Below are positions 1 through 7,482 of a DNA stretch of 35,173 bases, piece after piece; positions within the stretch are counted from its first letter, which is position 1, and each line of letters starts with the position of its first letter. The stretch is from Barthelona sp. PAP020. Its lineage: Eukaryota > Metamonada: BaSk clade. The notes under the pieces are model-generated. The model did no database searches and was not told where the DNA came from. It saw only the letters and a list, made by a program, of their open reading frames with translations. The translations under genes and the position numbers were made by a program. The stretch lies in the NCBI GenBank assembly GCA_040182905.1, contig JARQWU010000090.1, positions 1 through 35,173 of the forward strand, in the 5' to 3' direction.

Positions 1-119
1 AGATTGGGTATTCGATTCTTACCCTTTGATCGCCAGTTTGCAACAAAAATAATGTCAACTTCCTTTTCTTTCAGTTCAATTATCTTTCTAAGGTATACAA
101 TATCAGTGTTAACAACCAT
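1..119 (-). CDS. 5' end of an unrecognised gene, cut by the left edge
   Basis: On the minus strand an ATG at 119-117 opens a frame of 39 codons that runs off the left edge without a stop. The peptide starts MVVNTDIVYLRKIIEL and continues with a charged helix and then a stretch containing FVANWRSKGK. The same frame upstream meets a TAG at 149-147, so this ATG is the first possible start, unless an intron lies upstream. No family is recognised in so short a piece. It could be chance, because 39 open codons is not compelling in this composition. Confidence 0.35.
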   Translation of the reverse strand, partial: MVVNTDIVYLRKIIELKEKEVDIIFVANWRSKGKNRIPN

Positions 120-388
120 TGTGTGTAAAAAAGAAATTAAAAAAAGCTAAAGTAAAATTTAATCTTTTGAAAAAAGTTTATAATATTTTTCCGGAACAAT
201 CAGTCGTTGTTTTAATTTTGTCGTTGTCCAAATGAAATGAGTAGATTAAGTTGACTGGTACGTGATATTTTTTTCAATGTGCTTTTGATTCTTTCTTAAG
301 ACCTTCTTTTTCGAATTAATGCACCCAATTGAACTTTCGCTATTGATTTAAACATTGCCAAAATGTCACACAATTCTGAAAGTCTGTC

Positions 389-1080
389 ATGATAATGTTT
401 GTTCGAATATTTTTAACAAAAGACATTGTTCCAATTCATTTTCACAGATTTGTTGATGCAGTGATGGCGTTGACATATTTGCACTCACGAAATTCACAAA
501 TTAAACTTGCAAGAGTGCGATATGTATCTTCTATTGTTCTTCCATTGAAAGAACCTTTTTCACTTCTTCAATGAGAGTCTCCAACGTTGTTAGTGTGACG
601 ACCTTCAATTTAACTAATAAAAGCAACATCATTTATTATCAATATTTTTTGTTCTTGTTGTGTTGGACTCCAATAGTTGATATGGTAACAATAAGAAAAG
701 ATAAAAATGGCCTAATACTTTGCTCCAGTAGTGACATAAACTTGTTCACAGTGAAAAAGAACCCAAAGAATCATTTTAGTGAATTTCGGAAAAACTCAGG
801 GTGTGAGATCCAGACTGAAAGCACATTGTGTAAATTCAGGTTGTGTCTTTGGAAAGAACTTCTGACACTGCTTTTTTTGTATTTTTGCAAAAGCAAAATT
901 TCAAAATTCAAACTTTACCTTAGAAAATCTAAAGTTTTTCAACTTATCAATCGGGCCTCGAAAGCCATTAACCAAATAAACACTGTTCTTTTTTTTATTC
1001 ACTCATACGTACAGTGCTTCTTGGATCAGAAATATGATGTTAATTTTGTGGACAAAATAAATACTTTAAAGTTCTATTAA
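389..1080 (+). other. Unexplained open stretch, possible decayed or hypothetical gene
   Basis: Two plus-strand frames follow each other here: 61 codons at 389-574, then 169 codons at 571-1080, whose ATG overlaps the TGA of the first. Their products match nothing I recognise. The second is rich in Leu, Phe, Lys and Cys. An open frame of 169 codons is long for random DNA of this composition, so the stretch may be a young, decayed or frameshifted gene. The antisense strand shows only short open segments broken by several stops. I would not annotate a protein here without homology or transcript support. The remainder of 120-1630 holds no gene I can support. Confidence 0.2.
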
Positions 1081-1133
1081 TAAATTCATTTTTAAAAAAT
1101 CTGCTTTCCAAAGAACACTTCTTCAATAATTCA

Positions 1134-1190
1134 ACGATAATAATAATAAATGTTTATAAGGACTTTTACTGTTCTCGGTTGGAGCTTGGG
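1134..1190 (+). repeat. Repeat B, copy 1 (57 bases)
   Basis: This stretch contains AATAATAATAAATG, then TTATAAG and TGTTCTCGGTT. It matches 2102-2157 at most positions, with a few substitutions and small gaps. It lies about 440 bases upstream of the tRNA gene. This copy has no A-rich tail. Confidence 0.7.
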
Positions 1191-1632
1191 GGTACTTCCA
1201 CCTGAGTCGTTATGCGTGGATGGTTCAGAACACTCTTGAAAAAAGAAAGAAATGCTTCCTGTTCAGATGAGGCGGGTATTTAAAGAAAAGTGTAATACTT
1301 TCCTTCAGCCCCTTGATTCACTTTGAATATATCCACTTATATTCTCTTGTAGGACTTTGATTTCATGTTGACCTAATTTATTTGCTTATATCTTTAATCT
1401 TTGAATTCTTATGATTACGTTTATTATTGCTTGAGCTTTTCAATTTTGATACCCATTAATATCAGAAATTGTAAGAAGAAACCTTAAATGTATTTATATT
1501 GTCTTTTATGAACTGCTACGAACACTTTTTACATTAAATTGAACAGATCTATCATTTCAAATTAATAGACTATTTTGTTTTTTCATTCTAAAATTTTATT
1601 CTTCATTATTTTTATTTCTTTCTTACAATATG

Positions 1633-1706
1633 TCCTCTCTAGCTCAGTACGGTAGAGTTTCCGGCTTTTAACCGGACGGTCGCGGGTTCGAGCCCCGTGG
1701 GAGGAG
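1633..1706 (+). tRNA. tRNA-Lys (anticodon UUU)
   Basis: A complete 74-base cloverleaf is visible. The acceptor stem pairs TCCTCTC (1633-1639) with GGGAGGA (1699-1705), and the discriminator is G1706, as usual for eukaryotic tRNA-Lys. The D arm is GCTC/GAGT around an AGTACGGTA loop. The anticodon stem pairs TCCGG with CCGGA around CTTTTAA, which gives anticodon TTT at 1667-1669. The T arm pairs GCGGG with CCCGT around TTCGAGC. There is no intron and CCA is not encoded. The internal A box (TAGCTCAGTACGGT) and B box (GGGTTCGAGCCCC) serve as the RNA polymerase III promoter, and TTTTT at 1710-1714 is the likely terminator. Confidence 0.96.
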
Positions 1707-1709
1707 TAG

Positions 1710-1714
1710 TTTTT
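1710..1714 (+). terminator. RNA polymerase III T-tract terminator of tRNA-Lys
   Basis: Five T residues on the non-template strand start four bases after the mature tRNA 3' end, the usual distance for Pol III termination. Confidence 0.8.
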
Positions 1715-1787
1715 CCAAAATCCTTTTGAGGAAAAGGATCGAGTCTTTACAAACTGAAAACATGTTTCAACGACTGATTCATGATAC

Positions 1788-1856
1788 TTCACTTTGGACG
1801 AAAGGGTAAAATTAAAGGCTTTAATTTATATTTACTAACTGGGGTTGGAGAAATTA
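1788..1856 (+). repeat. Repeat A, copy 1 (69 bases), with A16 tract downstream
   Basis: This stretch aligns without gaps to 2031-2099 with about seven differences, mostly transitions. It contains GACGAAAGGG, an inverted repeat at 1809-1827 (AAATTAAAG/CTTTAATTT with one central base) and ACTAACTGGGGTTGG. A run of 16 A residues follows at 1911-1926, as at the end of a small retroposed element. Confidence 0.8.
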
Positions 1857-2030
1857 CTCCATGGTATCTTTGCTGTTTTGGTCAACCGATTCAGAATTCT
1901 TTGAGTCTGGAAAAAAAAAAAAAAAACTCATAATTTCTTGTGGGATTATTAGCTTTATATGCAGGAGTATTTTGGTTAGTTCTTCCTTTGCGTCTTCTTT
2001 CGGTGAAATTTTTGTTGTTGCCAAATTAAT

Positions 2031-2099
2031 TTCACGTTAGACGAAAGGGCAAAATTAAAGGCTTTAATTTACATTTACTAACTGGGGTTGGGAAAATTC
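2031..2099 (+). repeat. Repeat A, copy 2 (69 bases)
   Basis: This is a direct repeat of 1788-1856. Its hairpin is at 2052-2070. Repeat B copy 2 follows three bases later and is itself followed by an A-rich tract, so copy 2 of A and B reads like one composite unit. Confidence 0.8.
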
Positions 2100-2101
2100 A
2101 C

Positions 2102-2157
2102 ACGAAAATAATAATAAATGCTTATAAGACCTTTATTGTTCTCGGTTAGAGTATGGG
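2102..2157 (+). repeat. Repeat B, copy 2 (56 bases), A-rich tail
   Basis: This matches 1134-1190. It ends in GAGTATGGG and runs into an A-rich tract at about 2158-2174. The layout A-B-poly(A) suggests a SINE-like or other small retroposed element, but I see no tRNA-like head and checked no target-site duplication. Confidence 0.65.
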
Positions 2158-2232
2158 AAAAAAGAAAAAAAAAGAAGCTCTAATCTTTAATCACATAATA
2201 TTGTCTGTTCGGAATATGAAATGGGTATAGTG

Positions 2233-3987
2233 TTAAAGTAGATCAACAGAAAATGCATCACCACCTTTTCTTTTGGTAAATCCAACCATAAATTGATCAA
2301 TTATTTCTGTATTTGAATCAAAAAGTGGATGAGTATCAGGAAGAACTTCCCAATCTCCAATAGAATTACTGTCAAATAATTTTTGTTGCTTTCTATTGAG
2401 ATTCTTTTTCAACAATTTAGCCTGAATAACTTTTTGAGCAGGTAAATCAATATTGCAATTAACAGCAATATCCACACTATTCGTTAAATTTTTCCATCTA
2501 TCAGTCGCCATTGACAACAACTTGTTTCTTCTCTTTACCTCTTTTTCATCCAACAAATTACTTTGATGAGAACGATTCAAAGGTTTTATATGTAATTTGT
2601 CTTCATAAACCTTATTAACCTTTTTTTTAACTTTTCCTTCAAACATGAAAGGTGAAGGTTGAATGCATGAGAGGATGATTCTTTCTTCAACGAAATTTGA
2701 TTTTGATTTCTGGAGTATTCTATCTGGACTATCTCCACAAACATACCACTGATGTAATTTATGTTCAAATTGTTCGCACAAATCTCGAATTTCCTTGATA
2801 TTTTCTTTGACATTTGATTTTGGGAGGACAAAAAAAGATTGGATCTGACTATAAGATCTTGGGATCAATAGATATTCTACTAATTTAACATCGAATGGTT
2901 TTTTTCCTTTGTTCACTTTGGAAGAACCATTAAAACTTTTTTTTCTCCTCATTATAGTTGATTTGGGTTGTCTGCCTGTCTCATCAATACTGCTAATTAT
3001 TTTTTCTCTATCTAACTCAACCAAAGGAATGATTTCATGTGTATAATTTGATATTGAACGAAAAACATTTCCAGATCGACCAAATGGAATAACAAAGGTA
3101 TCTAGAGGTGACAAAAGAACTGAATCTTCAAAAATCAATCCATTTCCAGGAAATTTAGGTAAACATATACACTGATTAGAAATAACATTTGGTTTAGTAA
3201 ATAAATGATACTTGCTATGTGTTTTGTTTGATTTCCAAATACTCATATCCTTCGAAATATTTATCTCATTCCTTTTAAATTCTGAAACTTTTGAAATATC
3301 AAAAACTTTCGATACGGTCTCATCGCATCTTCTAATATCTCGATAAACAAATTGATGGTCATAAAGATTTATCCTTTCATACGTAACAAAAATATTATCA
3401 TGAACCAAACTGATGTTTTCAATATCATACCAAGGATATTGTGAAACTAATTTATTTGTGCGTTTATCAAGAATATTGAGACCATTTTCGATATTGCTCA
3501 AAAACAAATTCAAATTATTTGTTTTTTGTACACAAAAATTAATTTGTTTGTCAATATCAAAAATATATTCAATCTCTTGACTGTTTGTGTCAATAGATAA
3601 AAATCCTTCATCATTTATCAATAATAAAGAAGTCTTATTGTTATCAAATTTTATATCTAAAGGGATTTTGTTGTTTAAAGAAAAAACAAAATCAAAATTG
3701 GACAAAATTGTTCGTTCATTGTCAATAATTCTATCAATTTTAATATTAGATGATCCTAAAGAAGCTAATAATAGTTCATTATCATTTAAATACAAACTAT
3801 CTAAACCAATTATAGGAAAATCATTGATAATATTGAAAGATGTTTCAATATTATTATTTTCATTTGAAACAATAAAACATTCAATGTTTCTTTTTAAAGG
3901 ATCAATGATTTTTGATATTATGAATAAATCTTTTGAGTAAGAAATCTGATCACTCAATAACACATTATTCATCAATAAATGATTCAT
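2233..3987 (-). CDS. Unrecognised protein with a possible beta-propeller N-terminal half
   Basis: This 584-residue protein is in one open frame, starting at the ATG at 3987. The N-terminal 300 or so residues are rich in short beta-strand-like stretches and turn residues, with spacing reminiscent of divergent WD40-type blades (for example LFLSNIENGLNILDKRTNKL). A basic linker near residue 350 contains RRKKS and KGKK. The C-terminal part is charged and helical and ends in GGDAFSVDLL. I recognise no catalytic motif. The layout, a weak propeller followed by a basic helical tail, recalls the RNA polymerase I factor TAF1C/Rrn6, but I see no sequence match good enough to name it. It is divergently arranged with the F-box gene, 134 bases away. 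Confidence 0.85.
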   Translation of the reverse strand: MNHLLMNNVLLSDQISYSKDLFIISKIIDPLKRNIECFIVSNENNNIETSFNIINDFPIIGLDSLYLNDNELLLASLGSSNIKIDRIIDNERTILSNFDFVFSLNNKIPLDIKFDNNKTSLLLINDEGFLSIDTNSQEIEYIFDIDKQINFCVQKTNNLNLFLSNIENGLNILDKRTNKLVSQYPWYDIENISLVHDNIFVTYERINLYDHQFVYRDIRRCDETVSKVFDISKVSEFKRNEINISKDMSIWKSNKTHSKYHLFTKPNVISNQCICLPKFPGNGLIFEDSVLLSPLDTFVIPFGRSGNVFRSISNYTHEIIPLVELDREKIISSIDETGRQPKSTIMRRKKSFNGSSKVNKGKKPFDVKLVEYLLIPRSYSQIQSFFVLPKSNVKENIKEIRDLCEQFEHKLHQWYVCGDSPDRILQKSKSNFVEERIILSCIQPSPFMFEGKVKKKVNKVYEDKLHIKPLNRSHQSNLLDEKEVKRRNKLLSMATDRWKNLTNSVDIAVNCNIDLPAQKVIQAKLLKKNLNRKQQKLFDSNSIGDWEVLPDTHPLFDSNTEIIDQFMVGFTKRKGGDAFSVDLL

Positions 3988-4011
3988 TTTTCATATCATT
4001 TCAAAAATTAT

Positions 4012-4035
4012 AATCAAATAATCAAATAATCAAAT
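4012..4035. repeat. Three tandem copies of AATCAAAT in a divergent promoter
   Basis: Three perfect 8-base units (4012-4019, 4020-4027, 4028-4035) lie between the divergent genes starting at 3987 and 4122. They could be a slippage microsatellite or clustered binding sites; the sequence alone cannot decide. Confidence 0.7.
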
Positions 4036-4121
4036 AAAATCCAACAAAAACAAAAAATGTTGTTTGAAAGTAATTTGTTGTTGTTTTTTATTCCTTGTTT
4101 CTTCACAAATAATTAACATTA

Positions 4122-5219
4122 ATGAGATTTGATGATGATGTCACCAAACGAATAATTGAACATTGTTCATTACGTGATCAATTACGTTTGAGATTAATTT
4201 CAAAAAAATTTGATTCCATGTGTTTACAATGTTTATCAGAACGTCAAAATGCTTTATTATTTGAAGAAAGAATTTCTTACATAATTTTACCTGAACTGAT
4301 TAAATTTTTAAGTTCAGCAGCAGAAATTAGTATTGAATCACCTTCAGATCGTCGTTCTTTAGGTAGATTTCCTGCTATGTTAAGAAATCAATTATCTCAA
4401 TTCAAACCTTTACGTCGATTAACTGTTTATTGTTATGGAAAAGATGCTAATCATTTGATTGATGCTTTTCCTTCATTTCCTCCTCAAGTGTTATTGTTAT
4501 TTCGTGTGGCCTCCATTCCTGAAACAATGCAATCTTCATTGATAAATTGGTCTCGAGTGATTTCTAATCTTTTGGAACCAACATCGAAAATTTCGGAATT
4601 AATGTTATCAAATCTCTATGTTGATAATACTGTTATTGAATTGTTAGTTTATATCATTAAACGGTCGACTTCCATCAAATCTTTAGGAATTAATAACGCT
4701 AATCTGGGAGACAACTTAGGGTGTCGTTTGTTATCACCCCTTCCTGAGCCTAATAAATTAGAACGTCTTGTGTTGAGAAATGATAATTTAGGTGACTCAT
4801 TTATTTCTCAATTATGTATTCATTTGAGGAATGTTGTTAATTTATATGAAGTGAATTTGAGTGGAAACGTCTTATCTGTGAGTAGTTTTGAAAATTTGTT
4901 ATATTGTTTGCTTCATAAATGTTCTATCAGAAGGTTAATTTTGAAAGATTGTTCATTATCAAATGCTCATTTGACCACTTTCTTGGATCTTATTTTTGAC
5001 TGTAATATTGAACAATATTTATTGTTTCAAGTCAGCAATAATAACCACAATACGACAAATTTGGATTTTTCTACAAAGGAATTATTCTTGGAAGAATTGG
5101 ACATCAGAAATAATAACTTTACAGTTCAATTTTTATATATTTTGGAAACGTTTGCAGAAAAATTCAATTTCAAAATTTTGTTTGACTCTCCCAATAAAAT
5201 TCAGATGAACATGATTTGA
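4122..5219 (+). CDS. F-box/leucine-rich-repeat protein
   Basis: This 365-residue protein starts with an F-box-like helix set within the first 40 residues (IIEHCSLRDQLRLRLISKKF), the part that would bind Skp1 in an SCF ubiquitin ligase. Leucine-rich repeats follow at roughly residues 158, 185, 213, 241, 271 and 325, with cores such as LERLVLRNDNLGDSF and LYEVNLSGNVLS and an LxxLxLxxNxLxD rhythm of the ribonuclease-inhibitor type. The expected role is substrate recognition for ubiquitination, with the repeats as the substrate-binding face. The ATG at 4122 sits in front of the F-box and is the natural start. The gene is complete. F-box proteins diverge quickly, so the substrate cannot be guessed. 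Confidence 0.85.
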   Translation: MRFDDDVTKRIIEHCSLRDQLRLRLISKKFDSMCLQCLSERQNALLFEERISYIILPELIKFLSSAAEISIESPSDRRSLGRFPAMLRNQLSQFKPLRRLTVYCYGKDANHLIDAFPSFPPQVLLLFRVASIPETMQSSLINWSRVISNLLEPTSKISELMLSNLYVDNTVIELLVYIIKRSTSIKSLGINNANLGDNLGCRLLSPLPEPNKLERLVLRNDNLGDSFISQLCIHLRNVVNLYEVNLSGNVLSVSSFENLLYCLLHKCSIRRLILKDCSLSNAHLTTFLDLIFDCNIEQYLLFQVSNNNHNTTNLDFSTKELFLEELDIRNNNFTVQFLYILETFAEKFNFKILFDSPNKIQMNMI

Positions 5220-5541
5220 GTTTAGTTTTGGGTTATGATTTCAATTTCAGTCAATGTTATTCCTTTTTCCCTGCTTTTTTTTTTCTTTTCCTGATAATGT
5301 TCTTTAAAAGGGAATGTGAATTTAATTCGTTTATTGTAAATATAGAAATATTTTTTTGTTTATTTTTATCCCAAAATCGTTTGATTCTAACCTTTGTTGG
5401 GGTTGGGGTAATTCAAAGAAATCAAAAAACCCAAAAAACCTTTTTTCAAAAAAAAAAAAAATCTTTTCGTTTCTTTTGTAGATTATTATTATTATTATTT
5501 ATGTTCACTTTGAAGTAAATCAAAACTTCAAAACTTTAAAA
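5220..5541. other. Intergenic gap between convergent genes; nothing coding supported
   Basis: This 322-base stretch separates the 3' ends of the F-box and Sfi1-like genes. It is low-complexity: T runs, a long A run near 5446-5461, an ATT microsatellite near 5484-5500 and one TTGGGGTTGGGG stretch near 5396. A 100-codon frame crossing it from 5216 is biased to Phe, Leu and Lys and looks like chance. Confidence 0.6.
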
Positions 5542-7209
5542 TCAAAAATTCAAATTTTTTTTTGCCTGCTTTAAAATTGGAGCTTCAAAATCTATTTTTT
5601 GTTGAATTTTTTTCAATTTTTCTTGTATAAGATACAAAGAATGTTGTAATTTCTTGGATAAATCATCTTCAATAGCTTTTAATTTCAACAAGTTTTCAAT
5701 TTTTTTTTGTTTTTTGAAAAGTTCTTCTTTCATCAACAATAATTCTTTCAATTGCTCTATTCTTTGCTTAAGTTCCATCACATTGAACTGATTTCCAATT
5801 CCTACATCATTATTCAATGATTCAAATGAATTTTGTGGGGTAGGGAAAGTTAAAGAATTGACATCATCAGAAACATCTAATTTATTCCGCGAAAGAATCA
5901 ATTTTGCTTGCATTTTTTGTCCAGGTAAAAGTTCTGTTCTATTCACCATTTGATTTTGCTCATCAAGTCCAAATAGAGGTGCGATTAAAGAAGATTGATT
6001 GATTAAGGAGGGAAGTTTGGAATTGTAATTGTATGCTTTTGTGATATCAGTGAACTGTTTGTAAACAAGACCTCCAATATTGATACCTAAATCTCTTTCT
6101 GTACTTTTTTTAGCAAAGCGCATCCATCTAGCAACAATATCCAACAACGCTGAAACATCACTATCATTTTCATCAGGAAATGTATCCTTAGCATTTTTAA
6201 CACGAATTCTGTGAACTTCTTTGTTGATCAACACATATTTTTTCATTAGTAGTGAAAAAACAACCAATCTTCTATGATTTGCTTTCAATTTTAAAGCTTT
6301 AATCCTCTTACTTTCAATTTGACGTTTTTCATTCAATACATCTTTAAAACTTTGAAAAGCCACTTTGAATAACTTTACTGTTGCAAAAGTGTTTGCTTTG
6401 ACTAGATTCTGTCGTTCAACAATTTTTTTTTCAGATAACTCTTTCCAACGATCAAAATAATGGTTCAAAACCAGCAAATCAAAAGAATTAGGCCTATTTT
6501 CTTCAAATACTTTCAAAAGTAGCCTCTTTCTTGTGAGCAATCTTTTAAACCCTGATATCCCTTCTTTAGCCAATAAATATTTATCATGTTGCTGAGATAA
6601 TTGATAAGAAGTGGTATAATTATCCCAAAAATTGAAATAAGTGGAAGCAACAGATTTATAATGTACACTTTCAAAAGTTTTAGCCAATAATTCCAACTTT
6701 TCATTTTTTTCCTTCATTTGTTTCGAATATACTTGCCATTTGTTCAACGTAAATATACAAACTTGAATTTGATATATTTTTTTCGCAGATCTTGCTTTAA
6801 ACCAAAATAAGAAAGGCTCTTTTACAAAAAAAGAATAACTTAATTTTTGACCAGCTTCGTTTAATTGTCGTTCTCTCTGTTCAATTTTTACATTGTTAAT
6901 CAAAACTTGAAAACAATCTTTTGCAGCTTTACAACAATAATGATGTTCAGCTATTTCTTTTTGAAATAATTCATTCATTCGATTATCGTACAATTTTATC
7001 AAATGGTTAAAAGCATATTTTAATCTTTGTCTTTTATTTAAAGCTTTTCCATATCCATTTAACATCTTTAAATATTGTTCTTTTACAACTTTTCGTTTTT
7101 CTTTCTTTTCAACAACATGTTTTTGCCACTTTTTCAGACAAATTCGAACAGTATTTAAACTATAATATCGAATGGATTCAATTTCTTTTGCTATTTGTGA
7201 TGCATCCAT
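5542..7209 (-). CDS. Sfi1-like (centrin-binding repeat) coiled-coil protein
   Basis: This is a 555-residue helical protein. Irregularly spaced motifs with an aromatic residue inside a long amphipathic helix, then a basic stretch, recur through the first 370 residues: LKKWQKHVVEKKEKRKV (Trp28), LFWFKARSAKK (Trp136), LNKWQVYSKQMKEK (Trp158), YFNFWDNYTT (Trp195), YFDRWKELSEKK (Trp255) and VARWMRFAKKS (Trp362). This is the pattern of Sfi1/HAUS-adjacent centrosomal proteins, in which each repeat binds one centrin. Residues about 475-550 form a Lys/Glu/Leu-rich coiled coil. The expected site is the basal body or centrosome-equivalent. The start at 7209 (MDAS) is the first ATG. A calmodulin/centrin-like gene lies 7.6 kb away and could encode a partner, but that is inference. 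Confidence 0.75.
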   Translation of the reverse strand: MDASQIAKEIESIRYYSLNTVRICLKKWQKHVVEKKEKRKVVKEQYLKMLNGYGKALNKRQRLKYAFNHLIKLYDNRMNELFQKEIAEHHYCCKAAKDCFQVLINNVKIEQRERQLNEAGQKLSYSFFVKEPFLFWFKARSAKKIYQIQVCIFTLNKWQVYSKQMKEKNEKLELLAKTFESVHYKSVASTYFNFWDNYTTSYQLSQQHDKYLLAKEGISGFKRLLTRKRLLLKVFEENRPNSFDLLVLNHYFDRWKELSEKKIVERQNLVKANTFATVKLFKVAFQSFKDVLNEKRQIESKRIKALKLKANHRRLVVFSLLMKKYVLINKEVHRIRVKNAKDTFPDENDSDVSALLDIVARWMRFAKKSTERDLGINIGGLVYKQFTDITKAYNYNSKLPSLINQSSLIAPLFGLDEQNQMVNRTELLPGQKMQAKLILSRNKLDVSDDVNSLTFPTPQNSFESLNNDVGIGNQFNVMELKQRIEQLKELLLMKEELFKKQKKIENLLKLKAIEDDLSKKLQHSLYLIQEKLKKIQQKIDFEAPILKQAKKNLNF

Positions 7210-7482
7210 TTAGAAAACATCGAACCTTAAATAAAGAAAAAAATTGTACCAAGTTACTTTTTTTTACTACAGATTTTTTTTTTTGGTAAATGAACCTTTA
7301 ATAAAAACAAAAAATCAACAATGTTCCAAATAAAAACAATTTTCTTTTTCTTTAAATGAAGTTTTTTAAAAAGGGCAGGTTATCAAAAAAACAAAGAAAC
7401 TATTGATATTTTTACTTTTTACAACTAACTGAACAAATTGATTGTTGATGCTTGTAAATTGTTTTAGATGTTGAGTTAGGCA

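Noticed and set aside
389-574. A protein-kinase-like piece (VMALTYLHSRN) in the short plus-strand frame
   Set aside because: It resembles the helix before the kinase catalytic loop, but HRDLK and every other kinase motif are missing, so the match is probably chance.
180-1060. A minus-strand reading with several stop codons that looked like a stop-riddled pseudogene
   Set aside because: More than one minus-strand frame gave equally protein-like text, no family was recognisable, and stops were only modestly fewer than expected, so the impression is not evidence.
1134-1330. A spliceosomal snRNA gene, because of TTCTCGGTT near 1172 resembling the U2 5' end
   Set aside because: The following sequence does not continue as U2, and no Sm site or branch-binding segment was found.
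5396-5410. TTGGGGTTGGGG as an interstitial telomere repeat
   Set aside because: Only two units are present, in a low-complexity gap, and there is no array.
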